Shown: positions 22,456-31,206, numbered from the stretch's first letter. The stretch is 32,451 nucleotides of DNA from an uncultured cyanobacterium (GCA_902495705.1 CABUXT010000027.1:1-32451); one strand, 5' to 3'. Notes: generated from the letters alone by a model not told the origin. Numbers and translations are program-made.

Positions 22456-22534
22456 AGACCCTGAATCACCAAGTAGGAACAGAATATTACGTTTCGCTCT
22501 AGCTCAACTCATATTCTAGTCAGTTCAGGGTGAC
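22456..22534. repeat. R2-type palindrome split by a 51-base insert
   Basis: AGACCCTGAATCA (22456-22468) and TCAGTTCAGGGTGAC (22520-22534) join to a normal R2 palindrome once the 51 bases between them (22469-22519) are removed, leaving one TCA. The TCA on both sides looks like a 3-base target duplication. Confidence 0.6.
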
Positions 22535-22607
22535 ACATGCACCCTCGCACCTTGAGAGGGAGTCTCGTAGGATGGGCAAAATGGAATGTGCCCACCATTA
22601 AAAACTT

Positions 22608-24284
22608 CTAGCGAACTACAGCCATGGTTTGTTCTTTTACCACATTGCGTTTAACCTTGCGAGTTGCTGTGCGTGGGAACGGGTCTTTGCGAACAACAAT
22701 ATTTACAGGACGTTTGTATGGCGCTAATTGTACTGACAACTTTTTAACCTCATGTCCGATGAATGTTTGCAACTCATTTTCATCAGGATATTTTGCCATA
22801 ACTTCTTCTGTCGGCACAATAACTGTCATAATTTCTTCTGTACCGTCTTTTGCGCCGGATGTTCTTGTCGCACCAAATACGCAAACCTCTGCAAAATTCG
22901 GATTTTGTTCCAAAACTGATTCCACCTCTTCAGGGAAAACTTTTTTACCACCTGATAATACAATCAAATTCTTGATTCTGCCTGTGATATACAATCTGCC
23001 ATCAGAGTCAAATTCACCAATATCACCTGTATGCAGCCATCCGTCTTCGCTCAATACTTCCGCTGTTTTTTCAGGATTTTTATAATACCCTTTCATAACA
23101 GATGGACCTTTTACAAGCAACTCACCTGTTTCAGGGTCAATTTTCGCGTCATAAGAATCCAAAACCAAACCTACAGACATCAATTTTCTATCATCGCCTC
23201 TATCAACAGAAATGATAGGGCTGGTTTCTGATAAACCGTAGCATTGGAAAACTTTGATACCGATTCGTTCAAAAAACTCACCGACAGATGGGTCAAGCGG
23301 AGCACCCCCTGTAATAAATCCATAGAAGTTTCCGCCAAATTTTGCCAAAATACTTCTGAACAACTGACGACGAATTGAATAATCTGTGATATATTCAGCA
23401 GCAGCGTAAGATTTTTCAAACAAAATTCTCTCATCCTCAGGCAATGTTCTAATTTCAGCCTCAATTGTATTTTTCAACAATTTCATAAACGCAGGAACAA
23501 CAATCATAAAGTCAATTTTCTTTTCTCTCATATCGCCCAAAACATCTTTTGGTTTTAAACTTTGAGGATAAAAAATTGAAGAGCCTCTATTTAAAAATGT
23601 TGAAAACCCTACAGTCAATTCAAACAAATGGTTCATCGGCAAAATTGAAAGCAGGTTTACATTTTCGTGCGGAAGAATTTCAGGAAGAATTTTTGACATT
23701 CCCCAAACCTGACATGTCATATTTCCGAAAGTCGTTTGAACCCCTTTTGGAGCGCCTGTTGTACCTGATGTATAAATAATAAGTGCAGTATCTCTCAACG
23801 AGCGGTGACGCCACTTACATTCTCTACCTGTTGGCAAACTGTATAAACTTGGATATTTTGAGTCAAATGTCGGCTCATCCATAATGACAATATGTTTAAT
23901 TGAAGGGATTCTTTTTTGTAATTCCAAACCTTTATCTAAATTTGCCTGAGAAACCGCTAAAACAGCAGGTTCACAACTAGAAAGAATTGATTCAAGTTCA
24001 TAAATAGTCAATTTGTTATCTAGGGGAACAGTCACCATGCCAGAAATTACAGAGGCAAACACGCAAGCACCCATCTCAGGCATTGATTCTGACAAAATCG
24101 CCAAACGCTCACCCTTTTGCATTTGTAAATCCGTAATCAAATAGCTTGCAAACTGTTTTGTCAACAAGCTCAAACCTTTATAAGTAAGCTCTTTCCAGCC
24201 ATAACGATTTCTTTTACCAAGAGCAATTCTTTCGCCATATAATTTTGTATTTTTATCCAACAAAGACAAAATATTCTCTTTCAT
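22608..24284 (-). CDS. AMP-forming acyl-CoA / acyl-ACP synthetase
   Basis: This 558-residue enzyme of the adenylate-forming family should activate a fatty acid with ATP and join it to CoA or ACP. YTSGTTGAPKG (171-181) is the P-loop-like A3 motif. YGLSETSP (A5), TGDIG (A7), the GRIKNLIVLSGGKK segment (A8) and a C-terminal Lys in RKVKRNV (A10) are all present, so it looks active. It lacks membrane segments. It is the third gene of a minus-strand unit after an Na/Pi-cotransporter-like gene and an acyl-ACP thioesterase, 78 bases past the latter. AGGGGAGAA precedes its ATG. Together with the thioesterase it could recycle or export acyl chains. FadD-like CoA ligase and acyl-ACP synthetase are both possible. 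Confidence 0.9.
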   Translation of the reverse strand: MKENILSLLDKNTKLYGERIALGKRNRYGWKELTYKGLSLLTKQFASYLITDLQMQKGERLAILSESMPEMGACVFASVISGMVTVPLDNKLTIYELESILSSCEPAVLAVSQANLDKGLELQKRIPSIKHIVIMDEPTFDSKYPSLYSLPTGRECKWRHRSLRDTALIIYTSGTTGAPKGVQTTFGNMTCQVWGMSKILPEILPHENVNLLSILPMNHLFELTVGFSTFLNRGSSIFYPQSLKPKDVLGDMREKKIDFMIVVPAFMKLLKNTIEAEIRTLPEDERILFEKSYAAAEYITDYSIRRQLFRSILAKFGGNFYGFITGGAPLDPSVGEFFERIGIKVFQCYGLSETSPIISVDRGDDRKLMSVGLVLDSYDAKIDPETGELLVKGPSVMKGYYKNPEKTAEVLSEDGWLHTGDIGEFDSDGRLYITGRIKNLIVLSGGKKVFPEEVESVLEQNPNFAEVCVFGATRTSGAKDGTEEIMTVIVPTEEVMAKYPDENELQTFIGHEVKKLSVQLAPYKRPVNIVVRKDPFPRTATRKVKRNVVKEQTMAVVR

Positions 24285-24362
24285 ATATTTCTCCCCTATA
24301 TCTCAATAAACATTTTATGTCAGCTTGTAGTATATCATAGTTAAAAAATTTTTACCATGTTT

Positions 24363-25133
24363 TTAATAATACGTAACTTTTAACAAACACAGCTCATCCC
24401 CTGTATTCTTATTTTTAATCAGGTGTTCTGTCGCTAAATTTTCATAATCATATTTAACCTGAGAAACAACATCTTCGCCATATTTTACGTCATGTTTAAA
24501 ATATACATCAATAGATTTCAAATTATGCGCACAGCGAAAATCATAATCTAGCGCCTCAAGCGCCCAAGTGATATAAACAACATTATTCACATGATTATTT
24601 ATATCCATATCTTCATAGCGAACCTGAAAAACTTTTTCCCCATCAACAGAGTCTAAAGTTTTTAATTTTTGCAAAATTAAATCATCTTCGCGTTTTTCAT
24701 AATGCAAAAAGTCAGGAAAAGCTTGCGCAATATTCACTACAGATTTATTTTCCAAATTAACAATGAACCAACTTGATGAGGCTCTTAATATTCTTTTACC
24801 TGAGTCATTATCAAAGATTTCAAAATCTCTGAATGATGTCATTCTTTGGCATCCGCGACTTTCGGTTTGGAGTTTAATTTCTTTGACATCTTTTGGATAT
24901 TCATCAAATTCAACGCGGTATCTTATGATAAACCAACCTAAACCGTTTTGTGCCAAACCTTCGCAACTATACTGATGTCCGTATGTATCAATCGATTTAG
25001 CCGCCAAATCCTGCATAAAATTAAATAAAACAGATGTTTTTATCTTGTGATTGCAATCGGTTTCGGAAATTGATATGGGGAAAATTCGCTCCAGTGTACA
25101 ATTTTTATTAGATTCGGTAAAATTTATTGTCAT
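24363..25133 (-). CDS. Acyl-ACP thioesterase (FatA/FatB family)
   Basis: This 256-residue enzyme has a double hot-dog fold and should hydrolyse acyl-ACP to free fatty acid. The catalytic DxNxH element, as in plant FatB, is D177-I-N179-N-H181 followed by VNNVVYITW. The N-terminal hot-dog includes NFMQDLAAKS and a WFIIRYRVEF strand. It starts seven bases after the stop of the cotransporter-like gene, so the two are co-transcribed. The free acid would be a natural substrate for the acyl ligase downstream. There is no signal peptide, so it is cytoplasmic. Chain-length preference cannot be read from the sequence. Confidence 0.88.
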   Translation of the reverse strand: MTINFTESNKNCTLERIFPISISETDCNHKIKTSVLFNFMQDLAAKSIDTYGHQYSCEGLAQNGLGWFIIRYRVEFDEYPKDVKEIKLQTESRGCQRMTSFRDFEIFDNDSGKRILRASSSWFIVNLENKSVVNIAQAFPDFLHYEKREDDLILQKLKTLDSVDGEKVFQVRYEDMDINNHVNNVVYITWALEALDYDFRCAHNLKSIDVYFKHDVKYGEDVVSQVKYDYENLATEHLIKNKNTGDELCLLKVTYY

Positions 25134-25140
25134 AATTCGC

Positions 25141-26901
25141 CTACAGATTTATTGGGTCAACTGCATATTTTGCTCTAAATTCTTCAACCTGACCTTTGAA
25201 ATCTCCGGTATCTGCCTCTTTCAATTTGTTTTTCAAAATATGTTTTGGCAATGATGAATTAATTGACTGAATGATATTTGTTGCGATATTTGAACAGTGG
25301 TCAGAAATTCTTTCCAAATCGTTCAAAATTTCAGCATAAGCAAAACTTCTTTTGATGTGAGATTTGTCTTTTTTAACACGTTTGATATGGTTTTTCTTCG
25401 CAAAATATGCAATATCATCCACAACTTGTTCCAATGGTTCAACGTGATATGCCAATTCTAAATCGTGGTCAACAAACGCATTAACCGTAACATCAAAAAC
25501 TTCTTTAACCGCATTAACAACGTGTTTCAATTCCTCGATAGTTTCAGGAGAAAAACTCCATTCCTTGCGGTGAATTTTTGTTGCAATACTCAAAATATGA
25601 ATTGCGTGGTCTGCTATTTTTTCGTAATCAGAAATAGATAAAAACAATTGAGAAATCTTGTTACTGTCTTCATCTGACAATTCACGCCCTGAGAGTTTTT
25701 GCAAGAAAGATTCCAAAGTATCTTGATATTTGTCGATTTTAATTTCGTTTTTATTAATAACTTCTGCAACTTTCGGATTATATTGTTTCAACATACGAAC
25801 TGACATAACAAGAGTTTCTCTTGTGATTTTGGCCATTGTCGCAGTAACTTTATAGCACTGAGTAATCGCAAATGATGGGGTCATCAACAATCTTTCATCA
25901 AGGATAACTTCTGATTCATTTTTATCATCTTTCACAACGCGCAACGCCAATTTTTCTAAAAGTTTTGCAAATGGGAAAAGTATCAAAGTCGTTGCAACGT
26001 TAAATATAGAGTGAACAACCGCAATTCCGAAAGGATTTATTGATTCTCCAAACGGATAATTTATCAAATAATGACCAATTTCATACAACGGTAAAAATAT
26101 CAAAGCACCTAAAACGTTAAACGCAACATGAACAACCGCAACACGCTTTGCATTTGTATTTACGCCAATACTTGATAATACGGCAGTTATACAAGTACCG
26201 ATATTTTGACCGATAATAATCGGAACGGCCATAGCATAAGAAATACTACCTGTCATAGATAGTGCCTGTAACATGCCGACTGATGCAGCGGAGCTTTGGA
26301 TAACCGCAGTAACAACAGTACCAACCAACAAACCAAATATCGGATTTGTGAACATAGTCAAAACATGGGCAAAGTTAGGGTCGTCGGCAAGCGGACTCAT
26401 TGCTGAAGACATCAAGCTCATACCAAACATCAAAACTGCAAAACCGACAAAAAATGTACCGACATTTTTACGTCTTGAAGTATTATTCGGAGATGTCATC
26501 ATCATAATTACACCGATTAAGGCTAAAATAGGTGTGAATGATTCAGGTTTCAACATTCTGATAAAGAAATTATCACTCTGAATCCCTGCCAAACTCAAAA
26601 TCCAAGAGGTAATCGTTGTTCCGATATTTGACCCCATGATTATACCGATTGCCTGAGAAAGTTTCATAATACCTGAGTTTACAAAGCCGACAAGCATAAC
26701 AGTAACAGCCGAAGAGCTTTGAACAGCCATTGTAATTCCTGCGCCTAATAACAAGCTCTTTATCGGATTAGATGTCATTTTTTCCAGCATCTTTTCCATT
26801 TTCCCGCCTGCGATTTTTTCTAAACCTGCAGACATAACAATCATTCCATACAAAAAGAATGCCAATCCACCGCATAGAGTGAATATTGAAAAAATGTCCA
26901 T
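25141..26901 (-). CDS. Na+/phosphate cotransporter-like protein with PhoU domain
   Basis: This is a 586-residue membrane protein. The two inverted Na/Pi-cotransporter repeats carry QSSSAVTVM (61-69) with SNIGTTIT (91-98), and QSSAASVGM (202-210) with QNIGTCIT (232-239). About nine hydrophobic segments cover residues 5-320. The C-terminal ~220 residues are a PhoU-like helical bundle with repeated S-D-Y-E-K-I-A-D-H and ERISDHCSN segments. It probably couples sodium entry to uptake of phosphate or a related anion. AGGAG precedes ATG 26901, and it is the first gene of the unit with the thioesterase and acyl ligase. Why it sits with lipid enzymes is not clear, except that both feed phospholipid or acyl metabolism. 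Confidence 0.9.
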   Translation of the reverse strand: MDIFSIFTLCGGLAFFLYGMIVMSAGLEKIAGGKMEKMLEKMTSNPIKSLLLGAGITMAVQSSSAVTVMLVGFVNSGIMKLSQAIGIIMGSNIGTTITSWILSLAGIQSDNFFIRMLKPESFTPILALIGVIMMMTSPNNTSRRKNVGTFFVGFAVLMFGMSLMSSAMSPLADDPNFAHVLTMFTNPIFGLLVGTVVTAVIQSSAASVGMLQALSMTGSISYAMAVPIIIGQNIGTCITAVLSSIGVNTNAKRVAVVHVAFNVLGALIFLPLYEIGHYLINYPFGESINPFGIAVVHSIFNVATTLILFPFAKLLEKLALRVVKDDKNESEVILDERLLMTPSFAITQCYKVTATMAKITRETLVMSVRMLKQYNPKVAEVINKNEIKIDKYQDTLESFLQKLSGRELSDEDSNKISQLFLSISDYEKIADHAIHILSIATKIHRKEWSFSPETIEELKHVVNAVKEVFDVTVNAFVDHDLELAYHVEPLEQVVDDIAYFAKKNHIKRVKKDKSHIKRSFAYAEILNDLERISDHCSNIATNIIQSINSSLPKHILKNKLKEADTGDFKGQVEEFRAKYAVDPINL

Positions 26902-27221
26902 TATTTTTTCTCCTGATTAATTTTCATGTTTATTTTGAGTTTATAAATCATATTCAAATTCCAAAACTACACAGGGAAATTATACTATAAAAGAGATTTT
27001 TTTGAATTAATAAATGTTATAATATTTTACAATTGAGAAAAGGAAAAGTAGATACTGTCATTCTGAGCTGCAGATGCGACAAATTACCCTCTCTAATGGG
27101 ACACTAGCCGAACCAACGAGCTAGGCGAGTTGAGTGAGACTGCGTGCCGTATGGCTGAGGGCAGGGTGAGGGTTTGACCAGTTGTAGGTCGGCATTGCTA
27201 TGCCGACATTGAACCATTAAA
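26902..27221. other. Gene-free region with decayed repeats
   Basis: About 320 bases without a gene. It contains a half R1 sequence (GTCATTCTGA, near 27057-27066), a G+C-richer patch (27105-27175) and the GTCGGCAT palindrome. The AT-rich part next to the cotransporter-like gene probably holds its promoter. The second prepilin ends at 27222. Confidence 0.5.
27188..27207. repeat. GTCGGCAT palindrome, second copy
   Basis: GTCGGCAT-TGCT-ATGCCGAC, perfect 8-bp arms. It is the inverted copy of the element at 301-320 with CTAC next to it. Confidence 0.75.
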
Positions 27222-27956
27222 TCACTTCTTTCGCCAAACATACCATGCAGCAGTAGAATGAGGTTCCACTGTATTGTTATAAAATGCAATTGGGAAAATA
27301 TCTCCCATAGTTTTATCATCAACTATGCAGTCACCAGCATCAAAGACATAATAACTCAAACGTCCTTTAGCACATGTGACTTCCTTGTTAGGTTTTGAGA
27401 CTCCATTTACATCAATTAACCCATAACAAGCTGTACCAATAGTATCCCCATCAGAACTTGTAGTAAGCCTACTTCGATTTTCGCACCCTCGTTCTCCAAT
27501 CTTACTTGACAATATCAATAATTGTCCATCAGCTAATCTATAAATAGGTAAGGCATTTCTAAAACTTTCAAAACTCCAAACTCTATCAAAAAAGTTAGAA
27601 TTTATTTGATAATCACCCAATTTGTCCAAACCATAATAATATTGTGAACCTTTTAATGTTCCATTTAATAAAGCACAAGCGGTTTGTTTTGTTTCCGGAT
27701 GATCGAAGCCTGAATTTGCACTACATAATTCATCAATTCCTGCAAAATCATATCCAAACTGCCCTTCTGACATTCTTGCAGCATTACTTAATGTTGAAAG
27801 AGCTTTTTTAAAACTCGTTGTATATTGTTTGCTATGAGTTTTTGCAATTAGCACAGGTATAGTTATTGCCGCGACAACACCGATAATACCCAGTGTTATC
27901 AAAACCTCAGCCAATGTAAAAGCTAATTTACTCCTATTATTCGTCATTCCAAACAT
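27222..27956 (-). CDS. Orphan type IV prepilin / pseudopilin, copy 2
   Basis: This is a 244-residue prepilin. The start is ATG at 27956 (TTG at 27959 just before it would add one residue), with AAGG-CGGAG upstream. The leader is 12 residues and ends in Ala, so cleavage would be A12-F13 rather than the usual Gly; E17 is Glu5 of the mature protein. The helix FTLAEVLITLGIIGVVAA is the same as in copy 1, then the head diverges. The head has several Cys residues, a DVNG element (about 196) matching the VDxNG loop of copy 1, and a Trp-rich end. No pilus machinery gene is close. It is divergent from XRE copy 2. Confidence 0.88.
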   Translation of the reverse strand: MFGMTNNRSKLAFTLAEVLITLGIIGVVAAITIPVLIAKTHSKQYTTSFKKALSTLSNAARMSEGQFGYDFAGIDELCSANSGFDHPETKQTACALLNGTLKGSQYYYGLDKLGDYQINSNFFDRVWSFESFRNALPIYRLADGQLLILSSKIGERGCENRSRLTTSSDGDTIGTACYGLIDVNGVSKPNKEVTCAKGRLSYYVFDAGDCIVDDKTMGDIFPIAFYNNTVEPHSTAAWYVWRKK

Positions 27957-27971
27957 CAACTCCGCCTTTCT

Positions 27972-27977
27972 ATTATA
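27972..27977 (-). promoter_or_regulatory. -10 box of prepilin copy 2
   Basis: TATAAT on the minus strand, 15 bases before ATG 27956. The predicted leader is about nine bases and starts inside the GGCGGAG site. The -35 region next to the 28002-28026 palindrome is AT-rich and weak, so an activator or repressor there would matter. Confidence 0.5.
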
Positions 27978-28001
27978 AGATTTATTAAAAATTTATACAT
28001 C

Positions 28002-28026
28002 TATGCATGTAATATTACCATGCATA
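28002..28026. promoter_or_regulatory. 25-bp palindrome, candidate XRE operator
   Basis: TATGCATG (28002-28009) and CATGCATA (28019-28026) are perfect 8-bp arms around nine bases (TAATATTAC). It sits between the prepilin and XRE promoters, just outside both -35 positions, as expected for a regulator site acting on both. Confidence 0.6.
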
Positions 28027-28056
28027 AATGTATTTTTACAATCTTACAATACAAAC

Positions 28057-28065
28057 TGTTACAAT
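28057..28065 (+). promoter_or_regulatory. Extended -10, predicted leaderless start of XRE copy 2
   Basis: TGTTACAAT (TG-n-TACAAT) ends six bases before ATG 28072. No Shine-Dalgarno site is present. Confidence 0.5.
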
Positions 28066-28071
28066 AAAATT

Positions 28072-28275
28072 ATGATTAAGAACAGGTTATCAGCAATACT
28101 TGGCGAACAGAGAATGAGAGTTTCGGAGTTGTCAAAACTTTCAGGAATCAGCCAAAATGCATTGAACAAAATTTATCACAACAAGACCAAGGGGATTGAT
28201 TTTCAGACCTTGGACAAATTATGTGAAGTATTGAAATGCACGACTCAAGACCTGTTTCAATATATTGAGGGATGA
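28072..28275 (+). CDS. XRE-family helix-turn-helix regulator, copy 2
   Basis: This is a 67-residue Cro/CI-type DNA-binding protein. The HTH is RVSELSKLSGISQNALNKIY (about 17-36), followed by TLDKLCEVLKCTTQDLF, the typical helices 4-5. Like copy 1 it has no other domain, but the two are only distantly similar, so they are not a recent duplication. The start is at 28072, because the ATG at 28003 lies upstream of the promoter within the palindrome. It is predicted to bind the palindrome at 28002-28026 and control prepilin copy 2. Confidence 0.85.
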   Translation: MIKNRLSAILGEQRMRVSELSKLSGISQNALNKIYHNKTKGIDFQTLDKLCEVLKCTTQDLFQYIEG

Positions 28276-28344
28276 AAAACATTGTCACCCAGAATGGGCA
28301 CGTAACACTATGTGTTAAACGAGTTCGGAATGACCAATCGTCCA

Positions 28345-31158
28345 CTATTTAATCTTTTTCAACGAAGAGATGAAATTGTTATGCTCAATATCACCATCAA
28401 CCTTTGTCAAAAAGATTTGGCAATCCTTTTCATCGGCATCAATTTTTGGCAAATGAGAAATTTCATAAGCATAATATTCATTATCATTTCGTGTGCTCAA
28501 CGGTATTCTGTTAGCCAAAGAATTTAAAGAAAGGTTTCTGAATAAACCATACAAACCTTTTCGATGATTTGAAAATTTTGTATAAATTCTTAGTGCGGCA
28601 TCCTGATTTTCAAGATTATATGTACCGATAATAAACGAACTCAACTGCGGTGCACTTGAAGTAATCATCATTGGCACAACAATATTATTTTTCAAAGTCA
28701 ATTCACCATCAATCTGGTCAAATTTACCCTCCGGAACACTCACCAAATCAGAAATAACAGAAGGGCTAACCATTGTAAGCGGATTTCTAAACAGTGCCGC
28801 AACTTTCATCACATATTCAACAAGTCCGATTTTTCCGATTTTCCCCTTATAAACTCTAAACCTGATTTTGCCGTTCAGTTTCAAAGAATCGTCTGTGTTG
28901 AGTTCAATCAAACCACTTGCTTTGCCGTCAATTTCTTTTGACAAATTCAGCAATGAAGTCGCGATAATATCAGAATTAACTTCCTTTATTCCAAGCCAAA
29001 TTGAATATTTGTGATTTTTCAAATCGCAATTTATTTTGGCAGAAGATGTACCTTCCGCAATATCAAACCTGTTTGATGTAATTTTTAACAAACTGTTTTT
29101 ATCCAATGTCAAATTCGCTACAACATTGGCAAAATTAATCTTTTTATAAAAGCCTTTACCGACCTTCAAAATACACTCTTCAACAATTAAATTTGCCAAA
29201 TCAAAAGTTGGAGTATCATCGTCATCATCTACATCTCCGCCTTTTGCAACAGATTCAGAAATCGCAGTATTTACATCTTGTGCAGAATCCGTCGGAGTTT
29301 GGGCATTGAATGCTTGCAAATATTTTTCAACATCAACTGAATCTAGTGAAAGTGTGATATTTTTTACAACTATCGGAAACTTTATTTCATTAAGTATTGA
29401 ACCTGTCAAATCATACTCAGAGCGACGATACCTGCCATTTGAGGAAATGTGCATGTGGTCATTATCTGTTTTAAATTCACCATTTCTGATAAACACTCTT
29501 TGGCTTGGGATTGCGACTTTTTCAGCCTTCATGTTGCCTTGTATAACAGGATATTTTCCTGTATTGATAACTTTGATGTGTCCTGTAAATGTGCCGTTTT
29601 TGAACAATTTTTGCTTAATTAACATATTGATAAAACCGCTCGGCATTGGTTTTGGCAATTCTAATCCAAAATCTTTGACAAAAGTTTTACCGTCAGAAAA
29701 ATCAATATTACCATTCATACTGACAATCGGAATTCTTGCCTGTTCTCGATTTGGACCATCAGGATTGCCTGCATAATAATCAAGAGATTTGATGTTTAAA
29801 AGCATATTTTCAAAATGCATTTTTGCCGCAAGAACCCTTGTTGCCGCATTGTTCATAAAAGATTCTTCGCCATCTACAACAAAACCGTTACCTTTTTTGA
29901 ACATATAAAGCCAAGTCAAATCGATTTTGTTGTATTTTGATTTTAGAACAACGCGAGTGTCGGCTTTGCCTTTCATCAACATCGGATAGCCAATCATTTT
30001 AGACAGATAATTTTGCGAAAAATCATTATTAACTACAGCATTTCCCGTCAAATCAGTATCGACTGATTTCAAATAATCTTTGACGGTTCCTGAAAAATCC
30101 ATTGTATTTGAAGGTTTATTGTTGTAATATCCTTTAAAATCCTTCAAGGTAATATTTTTATCATCAAAAGAAACTTTACCGCGATTTAGCAAAATCGGCA
30201 AATCCATAAACGGAATAAGTTTAAATGACAACTTTTTCAAATCAACATTTCCGCCAAAACCTTTGTTATTCGCGTTTATCACAAAATCAAATTTGCCATT
30301 AATATCTTTAAAATACGCAAGTTGTTCTGACAAATTATTTTCAACAATTTGCGAATTTAATAAATCTATCACTGCAGGAATTTCAAAATTCTTTGATGAT
30401 AATTTAATATCATAATTTGAATTTTTATCAATCGAACCTGCCATATTTATTAATGATTTATTTACTTTGATTTTTGAATTTTCTATGACAATTTTTTCTT
30501 TATTTTTTATATAAACTTTGCCATCATCTGCTGTTGTGATATGCAAGTTATTCTTGCCTTTAGAGATATCAGCAACTAAATCATAATTGATATATTTTTG
30601 CGAAATATCATCGCTGATTTTGACATTTTTTGTTTCAACTTTTATATTAGTATTTTTATCAAGTTGATATTTTACAACCGCATTTTTTACGCTCAAAATT
30701 GAATTAAAAACATCAATATTCCAATCAGATTTTTGTTGTTTTTTCTCATTTGTTTTAAAACATGGCAACGCCATTATTTTATTCACATCGGCAAAAAGAT
30801 AATCAAGATTAGCGTTATTCAATTTGACATTTTTATCAAAAATTTTAGCCAAATAAAATTCTGACCCAAAGTTTTCTAAATCTAAAATTTCACCCTTTTT
30901 GTCAGACAATTTCACCTTGCCAACCCCAAAATATAACATCGGAGTCAGCGAAGTTTTCAAAACAGGATTTTCGATTCTTACATCTGTACCTAAAGCTTTT
31001 GATGATACATCTTCGACATAAGAAATAACTTTTGGATTAGAAACCGCCCAAGGCAAAACTTTCAAATAAACAGCCACGGCAGACACCGCCAAAATACCTG
31101 AAAAAACTGCAGTCACAGTAAAAAAAGTTAATACGTTTTTTACACTCTTCTTAATCAT
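28345..31158 (-). CDS. AsmA-like envelope protein
   Basis: This is a 937-residue protein with an N-terminal membrane helix (about 10-35) and a long periplasmic part of beta-strand-rich repeats (for example, alternating Leu/Ile/Lys/Asn from about 60 to 900). The start (VLPWAVSNPKVI and TSLTPMLYFGVGKVKLSD) and the C-terminal region (LVEYVMKVAALFRNP and EGKFDQIDGELTLKNN) resemble the AsmA/YhdP/TamB superfamily. Its members form beta-taco bridges that move phospholipids between membranes. The gene is read from a TG-extended TATAAT (31184-31176) divergent from the WG-repeat gene, with a leader of only about ten bases and no clear Shine-Dalgarno site. The subfamily is uncertain. Confidence 0.75.
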   Translation of the reverse strand: MIKKSVKNVLTFFTVTAVFSGILAVSAVAVYLKVLPWAVSNPKVISYVEDVSSKALGTDVRIENPVLKTSLTPMLYFGVGKVKLSDKKGEILDLENFGSEFYLAKIFDKNVKLNNANLDYLFADVNKIMALPCFKTNEKKQQKSDWNIDVFNSILSVKNAVVKYQLDKNTNIKVETKNVKISDDISQKYINYDLVADISKGKNNLHITTADDGKVYIKNKEKIVIENSKIKVNKSLINMAGSIDKNSNYDIKLSSKNFEIPAVIDLLNSQIVENNLSEQLAYFKDINGKFDFVINANNKGFGGNVDLKKLSFKLIPFMDLPILLNRGKVSFDDKNITLKDFKGYYNNKPSNTMDFSGTVKDYLKSVDTDLTGNAVVNNDFSQNYLSKMIGYPMLMKGKADTRVVLKSKYNKIDLTWLYMFKKGNGFVVDGEESFMNNAATRVLAAKMHFENMLLNIKSLDYYAGNPDGPNREQARIPIVSMNGNIDFSDGKTFVKDFGLELPKPMPSGFINMLIKQKLFKNGTFTGHIKVINTGKYPVIQGNMKAEKVAIPSQRVFIRNGEFKTDNDHMHISSNGRYRRSEYDLTGSILNEIKFPIVVKNITLSLDSVDVEKYLQAFNAQTPTDSAQDVNTAISESVAKGGDVDDDDDTPTFDLANLIVEECILKVGKGFYKKINFANVVANLTLDKNSLLKITSNRFDIAEGTSSAKINCDLKNHKYSIWLGIKEVNSDIIATSLLNLSKEIDGKASGLIELNTDDSLKLNGKIRFRVYKGKIGKIGLVEYVMKVAALFRNPLTMVSPSVISDLVSVPEGKFDQIDGELTLKNNIVVPMMITSSAPQLSSFIIGTYNLENQDAALRIYTKFSNHRKGLYGLFRNLSLNSLANRIPLSTRNDNEYYAYEISHLPKIDADEKDCQIFLTKVDGDIEHNNFISSLKKIK

Positions 31159-31174
31159 AATTTATGCCCACAGA

Positions 31175-31206
31175 TATTATACCATAACAAATTTTATGCT
31201 ATCATA
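31175..31206. promoter_or_regulatory. 32-bp dyad with back-to-back extended -10 promoters
   Basis: The two 16-base halves around 31190/31191 pair at 12 of 16 positions. The minus-strand TG-G-TATAAT (31184-31176) and the plus-strand TG-C-TATCAT (31197-31205) lie at mirror positions. The plus-strand -10 ends six bases before ATG 31212, predicting a leaderless WG-repeat mRNA. Both RNA polymerases would cover the same DNA, so only one promoter can be used at a time. Confidence 0.6.

Larger units (their letters stand above)
22204..22607. other. Intergenic region packed with repeats
   Basis: This 404-base stretch holds a full R2 composite repeat (22226-22319), a large hairpin element (22335-22400), an R2-type palindrome split by a 51-base insert (22456-22534), and G+C-richer palindromic DNA (22540-22597) that includes TGGGCA/TGCCCA and CCCTC/GAGGG arms. 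No gene is seen. These lie at the 3' ends of both flanking genes and may act as terminators. Confidence 0.7.

Noticed and set aside
22624..23085. Plus-strand frame inside the acyl ligase gene
   Set aside because: It lies opposite conserved A7-A10 motifs of the ligase, so it is a shadow.
27104..27322. Small minus-strand frame past prepilin copy 2
   Set aside because: It overlaps the prepilin 3' end in another frame and runs into repeat DNA; no ribosome site.
28279..28334. Possible riboswitch or small RNA between XRE copy 2 and the AsmA-like gene
   Set aside because: The GTCACCC and TTCGGAATGAC ends mark it as a decayed palindromic repeat, and no conserved riboswitch core is visible.
29306..29776. 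Plus-strand frame inside the AsmA-like gene
   Set aside because: It is opposite a continuous 937-residue coding frame and has no start signals.
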